Below are positions 1 through 9,886 of a DNA stretch of 64,000 nt, piece by piece. Source of the stretch: Colocasia esculenta (lineage: Eukaryota; Streptophyta; Magnoliopsida; Alismatales; Araceae); NCBI GenBank assembly GCA_014218235.1, contig CM024766.1:25145346-25209345 (forward strand). The letters are read 5' to 3'. The notes beneath the pieces are model-generated. The model had not been told where the DNA came from. It saw only the letters and a list, made by a program, of their open reading frames with translations, and searched no databases. The stretch's first letter is position 1; each line of letters opens with the position of its first letter. The translations under genes were made by a program, and so were the position numbers.

Positions 1-11
1 GTCTAATGTAT

Positions 12-675
12 GCCTAAGCGACTTCGCTCGAGCTATGATATACGCGTGCCGAAGCGACCGCGCCTTCAAGAGCTCGGAGGGCCGAAGCGACCTCGGACGA
101 GCTACGTACGCGTGCCGGAGCGACCGCGCCTTCAAGAGCTCGGAGTGCCGAAGCGACCTCGGACGAGCTGTGTATGCGTGTACCGAAGCGACCACGCCTT
201 CAGGAGCTCGGAGGGCCGAAGCGACCTCAGACGAGCTACGACACGCGTGCCGGAGCGACCGCGCCTTCAGGAGCTCGGAGTGCCGAAGCGACCTCGGACG
301 AGCTACGACACGCGTGCCGGAGCGACCGCGCCTTCAGGAGCTCGGAGTGCCGAAGCGACCTCGGACGCGCTGTGTACGCGTGCCAGAGCGACCGCGCCTT
401 CAAGAGCTCGGAGGGCCGAAGCGACCTCGGACGAGCGTGTACGCGTGTGCCGAAGCGACCACGCCTTCAGGAGCTCGGAGTGCCGAAGCGACCTCGGACG
501 AGCTACGACACGCGTGCCGGAGCGACCGCGCCTTCAAGAGCTCGGAGGGCCGAAGCGACCTCGGACGAGCTGTGTACGCGTGTGCCGAAGCGACCGCGCC
601 TTCAAGAGCTCGGAGGGCCGAAGCGACCTCGGACGAGCTGTGTACGCGTGTGCCGAAGCGACCACGCCTTCATTT
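12..675. repeat. GC-rich minisatellite, 66-68 bp unit, about 10 copies
   Basis: The motif GCCGAAGCGACCTCGGACGA recurs with starts near 12, 81, 147, 215, 282, 349, 415, 482, 549 and 617, giving spacings of 66-69 bp. Each unit is itself a dimer of two ~33 bp halves that both open with GCCGnAGCGACC. Units differ by a few substitutions and 1-2 bp indels. The array lies inside the leader of a gypsy element. It keeps all three plus-strand frames open for over 500 bp, which is a repeat artefact. Confidence 0.92.
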
Positions 676-1150
676 TATCGTATGTCGGATTCTCGGTTTC
701 TGGGAGCCGATGCGATCTCGTCCAGAACCTACTTTTCGAGAAATAGTCGTACGAAGGCAAAGGCAAGGAGTGGAGTGACAGGCATACCTCGTCGCCCTCA
801 TCGCTGAGGACATTAAGCTTGTGATCGCGGCCTCCTGTTTAGAGGGCTTAGGCTTCCGAGGTTTGAGATGACTGTTAATAGGAACTGCAAGATTACCCTG
901 GACTTCTGGAACTCGTCGGCTCCCGAGCCGACCTCAAATGAATACTGAAGGTCTACGATATTTGAGCTGAGCCGGGCCCCGAGCCGACCTCAGGCATAGG
1001 GGCTTATGATCCCCTGGTCGGCCCCCTTGCTGCTTGCGCCAGGCCTTGGCCGCCTTGGCGATTGCGATAAATGCTATAGGGGCTATTTTGTTGTCTCTGT
1101 CTGGAGTTCTGTTGAGAACAAGAGAGGGGAAACCGTACTGACCTTTTGTG

Positions 1151-1173
1151 ACGTTTCCCACAGACGGCGCCAA
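1151..1173 (-). other. PBS-like segment of the left gypsy element
   Basis: Directly after the LTR end (minus sense) comes TTGGCGCCGTCTGTGGGAA. The same string, with one change, follows the 5' LTR of the element at 50469 (51732-51754). This position and sequence are usual for Tat-type plant gypsy elements. I did not match it to a specific tRNA. Confidence 0.7.
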
Positions 1174-2088
1174 TGTTACTGTTATAGTAACATAGCTCGG
1201 CTCCGGCCGAGGTGACTGTTGAGGCGTTTCTCATCAGATGGAGCCGAGACGACCAAGCCGATGGATCCCTTGGAGGCGCGCTTGGCCGACGTGTGACGCT
1301 TCTCCCGACGTCCCGATCTGACCTGCAAAGTCCGCCGAGTGGGCTCGGCGGGGAGACACTCCGACGCTCAAGTCAGTTGCTAGCCGAACAGAATGGCGTA
1401 GCGTGGGGGGAGAAATAGCGTACCTTGGCCTGTGGAGTGTCTCCCCTTTATATAGTGTTAGGACACGTACGTGTGAGCTGGACGAGCCGTCAATCTCGCT
1501 GGGGAGTTACCGGGATTCCCGCCGGATTGTGTTCCGTTACTTCCGCCGAGTTGCGATGATTGTGGTTGCCACCTGTAGGCCTGATCGCTGAGATCGTGGC
1601 CTTAATGGCCGTTACTGGCGGTTCCGCGAGTCGTGGTGGTTACCTTATTTGTCCGGTGACCCGTAAGGACTGATGGGGCGCGCGAGGACGCCGAGCTCAG
1701 GTCAGCGCAGCCCGAGCTTTGACAACCCGAGGTTCTCAATGGAGATTTATTTGAAGGTGATATGAGAATGCTCGGGCCGAGATGTGGACAGGCCCGCCTG
1801 GGCCGAGCTGCAGATGCCGAGGTCGGATGAACCGAGCTGTGGCCGGTATTTGGTGATATAGGAGATGTCAGCCAGTGGCCTTATTGAGGTCGGATGACCC
1901 GAGATCCGAGCTGATGGGAATGCCCTGATCAGTTCGGACGTCGCCCTCCTCGCTGACTGTCGAACCGGGCTGGTTTTCACCCGAGGTGAGGTCCATGCCA
2001 ATCAGCTAAAGCTGCTGAATGTCGGGCTATCCTTAGAAGTGATCGGCTACACTCGGGGTTGGCCGACCTGCTTGGAAACCCCGTAACA
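1174..2088 (-). mobile_element. LTR of gypsy element (915 bp)
   Basis: The LTR is bounded by the perfect short inverted repeat TGTTAC/GTAACA (1174-1179 and 2083-2088). On the minus strand it runs from TGTTACGGGG to CAGTAACA and is followed by the PBS-like segment, so it is the 5' LTR. The sequence is GC-rich and full of short CCGAG-type motifs, in sharp contrast to the AT-rich DNA that starts at 2089. The partner LTR and the second target duplication lie outside the window. Confidence 0.8.
1443..1455 (-). promoter_or_regulatory. TATA box of the LTR promoter
   Basis: The minus strand reads CTATATAAAGGGG inside the LTR, about 640 bp from its 5' end. This would place transcription start near 1410-1415 on the minus strand. 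Only the motif and its position support this. Confidence 0.55.
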
Positions 2089-2431
2089 ATATGTATATAT
2101 ATATTCAAATATAAATAACATATTCTTCTATCAATCACTAAACTAAAATGACTTATATTAAAAAATTTATATGTTCTAGATATGATTTGATTCTTTTAGA
2201 AGTTTTTTTTATTTAAAAAAATAAATAAATAAATTTTTATATTTATCAACGCCTTGTTGATGCGACTAATCTATACTATATATTAGAAGTGACACTTTGA
2301 ATTTTCGTCCGGTTCAACCCTTCTCCAAACGGGTCGGTCTTAGATTTCCCGCACATTAAAACCGCACATGAAACGCTCCTGTACAAGTATTAATTCAGAG
2401 AGTTACGTACATAATAGAAAGGAGAAATTAA

Positions 2432-2491
2432 CACCGCGAACACCATCCTTGAGTCCACAAAGCCACATGGGGCGGGGTTTCCTCGTTAGCA

Positions 2492-2521
<30 letters not shown>
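2432..2521 (+). mobile_element. SINE 3' fragment with long A tail
   Basis: The segment reading CACATGGGGCGGGGTTTCCT, then CGTTAGC and a ~30 bp A-rich tail, matches the 3' end of the complete SINE at 38768-39020. The tRNA-like 5' part is missing. Short duplicated motifs (CCGCACrTGAAACGCTC at 2361 and 2529) flank it. Confidence 0.55.
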
Positions 2522-2523
<2 letters not shown>

Positions 2524-2667
2524 TTACACCGCACGTGAAACGCTCTTTAACGTTTCAGAGAGTTTTACATAGGTTTGAATCCATAACGTAGTGTTTGAAC
2601 CACAACCCTACAGATTCTACTACGCGGTCATTTTGCCGTTGCAATCCCAAATTCTCTGTTGGGATTT

Positions 2668-3839
2668 CATTGAGCACCTTGCGGGTCTCGCCGATGTTGA
2701 GGACGATGAGCTCCACCGGCAGCCCTTTCATGTTCATGAGGACGCCGAGGACAAGGGCCACTCCGGAAGGCACACGGGCGAGCCGCGCTGCGGAACTGTG
2801 CCGGCGATCTTCTGCAGGCAGGCGGTGGTGATGACGAGGTCTAGGAGGGCCCATGAACGGCCATCGCTAGCAATATTGGTTTTGAGGCCATTGGAGACGA
2901 GTAGAGAGGCAACGTACAGGAGGTCGGAGACGAGATTCTCGATCTTCTCGATAAGGACGCCGGCGAATGGCCCGTCTTTGGGGACGACGACGCCCACGAT
3001 GAAGGAGCTGAAGAATGCGTGGATGCCAACAGTGATGAAGCTGGCGGCGAGGACGACTGCCAAAGTGGTGCAAATGTAGGTCTCTTTCACAGGTTCTCCC
3101 TGTAGGGAGGGGAGGGACATCCAGGCGAGGAAGGGGCGGATTGCTAGGGCGGCGAAGGCCATGAAGGCGGCACCCGTGAGGAGAACCCAGAGGGAGACGA
3201 GGGGAGACAGAGCCGGCGAGATCGACGGCGGCGGCGGACATGGCCATGCGGCCGACGTCCGTTGTGAGAAGCTTGAGCTCGGCAAGGATATGGGCGAGGA
3301 CGGGGAAGGCCGTGATGGAGAGGGCGACACCCATGAAAACGAGAAAATGGTCCCTGACGGACGCCGGCGGCGACGGTGGCCTGTAAAACAAAGGACGTGC
3401 CGACTCTTAGTAGGATGGGAAGCGAGAGATGCCGACGAGGGCGATGGCCAGGGCTCCCCGTCCTGTGCGGCGGATAGCGTTGAGGTCGAGCTCCAGGCCC
3501 ACCAGGAAGAGGAAGAAGAGGAAACCGATGTTGGCCAGGGTGTCCATCACCGTCAGACTCCACTTCGGGAAGATGGTGTCCAGAAAGGCCTTGTTCCGCC
3601 CCAGAGCCGATGGCCCTAGACGAACGCCTCCGATGATCTCAGCGATGACCCGAGGCTGGCGGAGAGCTCGGAGGAGGAAGGCGAGGGCGCTGGTGACCGC
3701 CACCACCAGGCTGATCTGAAGGATGACGAGGGGTAGAGCGTAATCCAGCAGGTTCTCGTTCTGCCACGATGTGGCCTTCATCGGCGTCAGGCACACCAGA
3801 GGCGCGCCTGTCCCGTTCCCTCCCCCTGCCAATGCCATA

Positions 3840-3844
<5 letters not shown>
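2668..3844 (-). pseudogene. CHX-type cation/H+ antiporter fragment (broken)
   Basis: This is the N-terminal half of a plant CHX (CPA2 family) monovalent cation/proton antiporter. Intact members have about 800 residues and a membrane domain of ~12 helices. The start MAMALAGGGNGTG at 3844 is followed by family hallmarks: LRQPRVIAEIIGG, LGPSALGRNKAFLDT, FLFFLFLVGLELDL, GVALSITAFPVLA, VVVPKDGPFAG and VELIVLNIG. The gene is dead. There is a 2-bp frameshift near 3425, an extra base in a T run at 3344-3347, and a deletion near 3220 that removes the helix with the Asn-Asp ion-binding motif. A two-residue loss near 3030 takes another conserved Asp, and there is a frameshift near 2795. Homology stops just after the KVLN motif near 2668, so the C-terminal half is absent. 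It lies reversed inside the candidate Helitron, which points to capture. Confidence 0.88.
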
Positions 3845-3891
<47 letters not shown>

Positions 3892-3899
3892 CTCTCTCC
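3845..3899. repeat. (CT)n microsatellite abutting the CHX start
   Basis: About 55 bp of CT repeat (GA on the coding strand) with one TT interruption sit directly upstream of the CHX start codon. GA tracts in this position are common in plant 5' leaders, so it was probably captured with the gene fragment. Confidence 0.9.
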
Positions 3900-3934
3900 A
3901 GTGGGCAACCCAGCACGATGCGACAGCGGTCCAT

Positions 3935-3978
3935 TGAGCACCTGGTCAAGTCGCCCTGAGCACCTGGTCAAGTCGCCC
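3935..3978. repeat. 22-bp tandem duplication
   Basis: Two perfect adjacent copies of a 22-bp unit beginning TGAGCACCTGGTCAAG. They lie upstream of the CHX leader inside the candidate Helitron. Confidence 0.9.
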
Positions 3979-5290
3979 GGTAGTCACCAACCCTGGTAAT
4001 ATCCGTGACCTCAAATATATTTTAATTTGCATGTTGTGTAGTGTGAACCCAACACCAATCCTCGTGAACCCAACACAAACCATTTCCCAACTAATTTGTT
4101 CCATATACACCATCTCTGCATTCCGAACTGGGTTATTCACATTTCTAATGGGGAAAAACGGCCATGCATTAGTGCGTTAGTTGTGCCATTTATACTCGGT
4201 GAGATTGCAAATTGAGTCCTTTGCCCTACAGTCTAAAAACCTAGAATTGCAGAGCAGTGATTTTTTATTTATTGATTCTAAGGTAATTTATTTTAACTGC
4301 TATTCTATTCTTTGTTTATTATTTATTATTTTAACGAAAGTAGAAAACATAGTTGAGAGAAAGAAGGGATGTAGTAAGGACCAATCCCTTGTGATTCTAA
4401 TCATTTTTGCCTTTTATACACAGACCATAATTTTAAGTCCGTGACACAATACAATTTGCACGTACCATTGTGATATGCAACGGTACAACGAACTATGATA
4501 TAACCTATATAAATTAGATAGTATAATATTAAAATAATATAAATAACTATATCTATAATATATTTAAAACTACTATAGTATAATAATGTAACTAATAGTT
4601 AGCAATAAGTTTAATTAAAATAACAATTAAGTAAAAACATATTATAATTTATATTCACTAATAAAATGTGTAACTTAAAAAATCCATGGATTTAGCTCAA
4701 TAAATTGGTTTTTAAAATTGATCGATTATTTAGGTGTTAAGTTGTAAATTGATCACTGAGATGATTTGGTTTTAAGTGAAGAAATGATCTATAATTTCAA
4801 TGGATTGATTATTTAAATCTATCACTTTAATTTTTTTACTTTTCTTACCTCATTCTTTCTCTATTTATGTTTTGCATTCTTTTCTTCTCACTTTCCTACA
4901 AAATTTCTAACTATTTAATTAAGATATGAATAGGAATATTTGAATACATTTTAAGATAAATCATGCAATTATTAATTACAATGTACATTTATGAATATTT
5001 GTAAATCTTAAAATTACTAATTAAAACGTATATTTATGAATATTTTAACTTGCTATAATTATTTAAATTTAATTTAAATTCAATTCTATCTTTCTTTCTT
5101 TCTAAAAATTATTAGCATACCTAATACATTTCTTAAATTACAATTTCAGTAATATCAAATAAATTCTAATTGATCTATTTTTTATTTGAAAAAATTATCT
5201 TTCCTTACTTATTTCAAATATATGAAAAGTTATATTATTTATTTATGTTTTTATTATTATAATATTATACTACATCCACGAATATACTAT
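3979..5290. other. AT-rich Helitron interior, no gene seen
   Basis: Strongly AT-rich sequence with only short open frames, none recognisable. I see no RNA gene or coding remnant. It ends at the Helitron 3' hairpin. Confidence 0.6.
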
Positions 5291-5315
5291 ACGTGCGTAG
5301 CGCACTTTTGACTAG

Positions 5316-5612
5316 TACTGTCAGTGGCTTTCCTTAGCCGTAGACATTTAATATATGTCAGCAGTTTATAAAACTGCGGACATAACATCTATATATCAGC
5401 GGTTCCCGAAGCTGTTGAAGACTATATGTCTGCGGTCCTACGTAGCCGCGGTTTTAACTCTATATTTGTCCACGGTTACATTTCATCTACGCGTATGCTA
5501 AATTTTTATCAGCGAGTAGCGTTAACCGCGGACAAAATATTTTATGGCAGTGGCCTGTTATAGCCGCTGCCTTATATCTCTTTGTTCTTGAATTTTCAAC
5601 CGCAGACATATA
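5316..5612. repeat. Subterminal-repeat cluster of a CACTA-like element
   Basis: Short motifs of the form ATATGTCAGCGGTT and their inverses (AACCGCGGACAWA, AACTGCGGACATA) occur repeatedly in both orientations within 300 bp. The cluster opens with GTCAGTGGC, as does the similar cluster at 56087-56530, whose right end resembles a CACTA terminus. Alternating direct and inverted subterminal repeats are typical of CACTA (EnSpm) elements. No transposase is visible. Confidence 0.4.
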
Positions 5613-6240
5613 ATCATTGATAAATATTGGTTTTCCTACTTTCCCCCTTGATTACAAAGTATATATATATATATGTATGCCAATAATATTGGTCTCGATC
5701 TAGCAACCGGTTCCCATTCCTTCTCTTCATTGATCGCTTAATTTGAAATCTGTATACATGGTTTACGCCACATGAAAGTCCTGTAGTATTGTGCGTGTAA
5801 ACAATTTCTGTCCTCACTTGACAAATTAATCTTCAATGCTTTAATTTACTCGGGAAAAAAATTATCATATGTTTTAAGTGGTGTTGACGGATGCCTCTGC
5901 TTTACTGACTTCTGCCTCACAAGACATTGCCAATTAAAGAGATGAATAGATTCCTTCCAAATAATAGTATAACCTTTTCACCCACCTTTCTCTTTTCTTT
6001 TAGGTGATTGAGTTGAGTTGCACCATCTAGAGATACCATACGAATTAAATACTTGCTATGCATCGTGGTGCGTCATAAATACCTAGTTAATTTATACACT
6101 TCTGCGTTGTCGATTTATACGAGATGACAAGGATTGGGAGATTAAGAAAAAGAATCTTATGAAAAATTGAAAATACTTTTGATAAAAAAATATTAACGTC
6201 AAATAAATATATTTAATTTTTTTAATTTAAAAAAAGTTGA

Positions 6241-6277
6241 CGCACACCCCACGGAGGGGGTGTGCGCACACATCTAG
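6241..6277 (+). other. Second Helitron-type 3' terminus
   Basis: A perfect 10-bp stem CGCACACCCC/GGGGTGTGCG (6241-6250 and 6257-6266) encloses a 6-bp loop. Seven bases later come CTAG (6274-6277) and T. This is the expected hairpin-plus-CTRR structure. It may end a second Helitron or be an alternative terminator for the one starting at 2270. Confidence 0.5.
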
Positions 6278-6566
6278 TAATAATTAACTATCCAATATTG
6301 CGTCATAATAATGTGGGGCCATCACAATGAAATGTACTTGCACACCCCTTGAGGGGGAGGGGTTGTGGAGCAAGATATTCTATTTTAATTTTTATGAGTT
6401 CTCCAATACAGTGGTCAGAGATCATTGCATTTGCATTTGTGCGCGTAGCCCTATCGATTCCTGGTCGTACCCTACCCACCCTACGATGATGACGTGGTTC
6501 TATTTTAGTGATACTTTTTGCTTCTTTATAGAAAACTGTGCCGGTGTCCTACCCTGTTTTTCAAGT

Positions 6567-6716
6567 GAGAAAGGTTTGTTGCACTTTCAAAGTGCACTTT
6601 TTGTACATTTTTACACTTCTCATTGGATGGACATAGTGTGCCAATTGCAAAGTGACCGATTAGAGAAGTGCAAAGTGCACAAAAAGTGCATTTTGAAAGT
6701 GCAACAAGCCTTTCTC
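6567..6716. mobile_element. MULE-type MITE, 150 bp
   Basis: Terminal inverted repeats start GAGAAAGGTTTGTTGCACTT on the left and GAGAAAGGCTTGTTGCACTT on the inverted right end. They pair for about 40 bp with CACTTT-rich arms, so the whole element can fold into a hairpin. It is flanked by TTTTCAAGT and TTTCCAAGT, a 9-bp target duplication with one mismatch, the length usual for Mutator-like elements. Relatives lie at 47263 and 56127. Confidence 0.82.
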
Positions 6717-6725
6717 TTTCCAAGT

Positions 6726-7345
6726 TCATCTTATTAATTATTAATCTGAAACTCTAAACAGATCATAGTATTTACGTTTATTTTGAATGGGAGGCTATTT
6801 CATTCCATAGATCTTATCATTTTTGAATGCATAAAATGTCTATTATACATGGTATGCTGCAATAATTATTATTCAAAAGACTAGTGGTTAGCCCTCCATT
6901 CATCTATACCTGGATAAGGCCACAAGTTCAAATGTCGTTAAAAGTATATTTATAAATAATTTCAAAAACCATTATAATAAACTAGTTTTGTAACAAAAAT
7001 ATTAGTATTTAAAGAAAAACCTTTAAGTATCCATCCGAACCTTATATGTGGGATAGACTACTTGCTAAGAGAAACATTTAGTGGCACAACTAACTTTATT
7101 AAGTTGTGCCCCTTAATCTTTGAGATTTAAAAAAGTGCTTATTAAAAGTCTCCCGGAGAAATGTCCACAATTTTATTAAGTGTGTTCACACTAACATATA
7201 TTTTTTAATGTGCATTAAATATTTCACCGAACCATACGATCCCTCGTGGCAATAACATATCCTTCAATGACACATGCAAGGAGGAAGACAGACAACGGCT
7301 AACCTGCTAGTCTTCGGATTCACGAGTTCTGTCTGTGAAGATGCT
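6726..7345. other. AT-rich intergenic DNA, possible SINE trace
   Basis: No gene is seen. A stretch at about 6885-6945 has weak tRNA-like A and B boxes (TGGTTAGCCC and CAAGTTCAAATGTC), which could be an old SINE head, but no tail or target duplication is visible. Confidence 0.3.
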
Positions 7346-7353
7346 GCTGGAGT

Positions 7354-7551
7354 CAGTGGCGGATCCTGAACATTAATTCAGTGGGGTCACTTGAGTCTAA
7401 AGATATCATCTTTAAATTCAATGAGATCTCTTTACATAACATTTTAACCTATACAAATAAAAAAAAAAATCTTTTAAAACTCCCCTAAGACTCTCCTTCC
7501 AAGTCAGTGGGGTCACGTGACCCTACTGACTTGTAAGAGGATCTGCCACTG
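7354..7551. mobile_element. hAT MITE, 198 bp
   Basis: The terminal inverted repeats are CAGTGGCGGATCCT and AGGATCTGCCACTG, the plant hAT CAGTGGCGGA type. The flanking 8-bp duplications are GCTGGAGT and GCTAGAGT (one mismatch). Internal motifs GGGGTCACTTGA and GGTCACGTGACCCTACT match the ends of the longer hAT remnant at 34711-35612, so this is probably a deletion derivative of that family. Confidence 0.85.
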
Positions 7552-8604
7552 GCTAGAGTGGGGGGTGGGTACCAATCCATATTATATTTAAATGCATTAA
7601 AATGCCCTTTAGTCCGTGTAAATTTTATTAAAATCGATTGAACTCGTGCCGTAGGTAAATTTTGCCAACAGTACATAGTGGATAACATTTCAAAAGTGGA
7701 TAGATTGCACGAAATGATCCCAATGACAGGTCCACATATATATCTTACAAGGTGAAACTAATATATATTCTTGTATGTGTACGTAGCATAGTCAACCATG
7801 AAACAGTGATTACATATAAAAGAGCATGGATTGGTGGGTGGGCGTAATAATCTCAACCCCGAGAAAATGATGGGTCTGTCCCACATATCACTCAAATAGT
7901 CAGATGCAATTGCATTAATTAGACATGGAAATAAATTAAGGGGAGTTGACCTTGTAATGTCAGAGAGAGAGAGAGATCCTATCCCAATGTGAACACCAAT
8001 ATCACTGTTCACACATTCAACTTCCAGAAGAGCACTGCCGGACGACCGACGTTGTTCACTGCAGTGTGACTTCTGAGCTCCAAACTAATCATCATGTTAA
8101 ATGGAATCCCAATGCTATACATAACTTTTTTTTGTCGGCCAATGGAAAAGGAGAGTAGTATAACATTGGGATACCATATGTTAATTATACATAATAGTAT
8201 AAAGTGACTATTGTTAAGGAGCGGAGGCAGTCGGATTTGACGGTGGATATGATGACTATTGTTTAGCATATTTTAGATAGCAAATTCATACTTTCCGTGA
8301 GGCGTCGACTAAGTATAAAAGTCGCGGAAGTTATTCCTCTTGAAACGGTCAAAGTACCACTTAATTGTAATGTCCACATTAAGTCTATATATAGTTGTAA
8401 AGAAAGAGAGGCCAGTGATATAAAAGATATGTACTTGGAGATGGGAAATCTCGTTCTTCTGAACCAAACCACGAGACCCAATTATCCAGCTCGGCCCAAC
8501 AGGCAATCACGCAGGACCAGCCCAACGAAAGCCCAAACACTAGACCGAGCCTGCCCGATAAAATCTAGTTATCAAAAGGGCTACAACCTTGACTGCACCT
8601 AGCG
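7552..8604. other. Intergenic DNA, no recognisable gene
   Basis: Only short frames occur and none resembles a known protein. Composition is moderately AT-rich, with short GA runs near 7960. Confidence 0.5.
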
Positions 8605-8712
8605 GCCGTAAGGGAAAGTAGGAGCTGTCAAGTTCTGATCTTAGAGTTCACGAACACCAATTCTTGAGCCCATAAAATCACACGGGGTGGAGTTTTCTCG
8701 TTACCAAAATAA
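8605..8712 (+). mobile_element. SINE 3' fragment
   Basis: Sequence reading AGAGTTCACGAACACCAATT and then ACACGGGGTGGAGTTTTCTC closely matches the 3' half of the complete SINE at 38768-39020. The tRNA-like head is lost or unrecognisable. Confidence 0.6.
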
Positions 8713-8716
8713 AAGA

Positions 8717-8750
8717 GGGAAGAGGCAATGCCTGTCTTAGCCATGTCTAT
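8717..8750 (+). repeat. 34-bp direct repeat, left copy
   Basis: GGGAAGAGGCAATGCCTG followed by YCTTAGCCATGTCTAT (one variable base) is also found at 14050-14083 in the same orientation. The two copies bracket the LTR-like and tandem-repeat region between them. Confidence 0.8.
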
Positions 8751-8756
8751 TGTGGA

Positions 8757-9640
8757 TGTAACACCTCAATTTATTTATAAAAATAATTGGTCATGTAATT
8801 TCTAAATATTACATGATAACGTTATCATTAAATAATGTATACATCACACTACTATTACCAAAATAATCATTGGGAATAAAAAAATATGAGTTTACATAAG
8901 TTGACAACCTAAATAAATAAAAATTTCATTAATAGAAAAGGATTAAAGAAAATAATATAATATATATATAATATATATATATATATAATATATATATTTG
9001 CAAGTGACACATTGATTACGTAGTCATTTCACTGTTCACTTATTGTTTACCTACGTAATCCACATTACGTATTGACACCCTTACGTGTTAACTTCGAGTT
9101 AAATCCCCGACAGAGCTCATCCCCACCGTCCAGATTTCACGAACGCCTTACAAATGTAATCTCTATATATACACCCCCCCCCCCCTAGTGGTCCTTATCC
9201 AACCTCACACTACTGCTATTGTTTCTACTGAGGTCCGAAGAAAAAGGAGGAGGGAGGAGGCGTTGGGTGTTGTTTGGAAGGAGCTCCGGAAGCTCTACCT
9301 CTTTGAGATTATTCTCATTTTCTTCTAGCTAAGGTAGGAATCTTGCTTTCTTTTTTCCCTTCTCGCTTACCTACTTTCCCTTCTCGCTTGTGCTACCCTA
9401 TTTTCCCTTCTCGCTTGGGCTACTATTCAAATGTCTTCTGAATACTTGTTCTTGTTAGAGGAAACCCTTTTTGTATCAGCCAACAACCTTGAGCTCTTCT
9501 ATAAACTTTCACTTACCACTGCGAAGGAAACCTATAACACCACTGGAAATCAATTTTACCATTCCGGTCGACTGATTCTATCCTTGGATTAAGAAAGATA
9601 TCTTATGAGACAGACAAAAAGACTTGTAGTCAAACAGAGA
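8757..9640 (+). mobile_element. Possible LTR fragment with TATA box
   Basis: The segment opens TGTAACACCTCAATTTATTT, a start typical of Tekay-type LTRs. It has a TATA-like CTCTATATATACAC near 9166 followed by a C tract, then a purine-rich stretch ending AGCTAAG|GTAGG that resembles a leader/intron border. If this is a LTR, its end may be CTGACA at 14031, and the array and solo LTR described next lie inside it. The bases flanking 8757 and 14031 do not match, so the boundaries are uncertain. Confidence 0.3.
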
Positions 9641-9886
9641 AATAATAAGATAATTATGTGAAACAACTATACTTATTTTATGAAGACAAGATGTTTTATG
9701 AAGATGATCAATATATAAAGATAATCGACGTTTTATGAAGACCATCGATATTTTATGAAGACAATCAATATATAAAGACAATCGGTATTTAAAAACAATC
9801 GAGGTTCAACAAAGCAATAAGACAATTTGACTGGACAAGATATAACGCGATCAGCCAAAGTGTAACATTGGATATGACGAAGTGAG
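9641..9886. repeat. Degenerate left part of tandem array
   Basis: Repeats of TTTTATGAAGACnATCnATA-type units, then GGATATGACGAAGTGAG immediately before the solo LTR. The array resumes at 13146 in the same phase, so both parts were contiguous before the LTR element inserted. Confidence 0.7.

Larger units (their letters stand above)
1..1173 (-). mobile_element. 5' internal region of a truncated gypsy element
   Basis: This is the leader and start of the internal region of a minus-strand LTR retrotransposon that continues past the left edge of the window. It lies directly downstream (minus sense) of the LTR at 1174-2088 and begins with a PBS-like segment at 1151-1173. It is GC-rich and contains the minisatellite at 12-675. 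I see no long minus-strand frame resembling gag, so it may be untranslated leader or a non-autonomous (LARD-like) interior. The open plus-strand frames across the repeat only reflect GC-rich repeats without stop codons and are not taken as genes. The Tat-type assignment is an inference from the PBS region shared with the element at 50469. Confidence 0.6.
2270..5315 (+). mobile_element. Candidate Helitron carrying a CHX gene fragment
   Basis: The left end is A|TCTATACTATATATTAGAAG, the usual start of plant Helitrons (TC after a host A). The right end has the hairpin GTGCG-TAG-CGCAC (5293-5305), then CTAG at 5312-5315 followed by host T, as expected for a Helitron 3' end inserted between A and T. 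There is no terminal inverted repeat and no target duplication, which fits the class. No Rep/helicase frame is present, so it would be non-autonomous. It contains a SINE 3' fragment, a reversed CHX fragment with part of its leader, and AT-rich filler. A second Helitron-type terminus at 6241-6277 could be an alternative right end. Confidence 0.65.

Noticed and set aside
10..807. 265-, 247- and 190-codon overlapping plus-strand frames
   Set aside because: They run through the minisatellite in different phases and consist only of its translated repeat.
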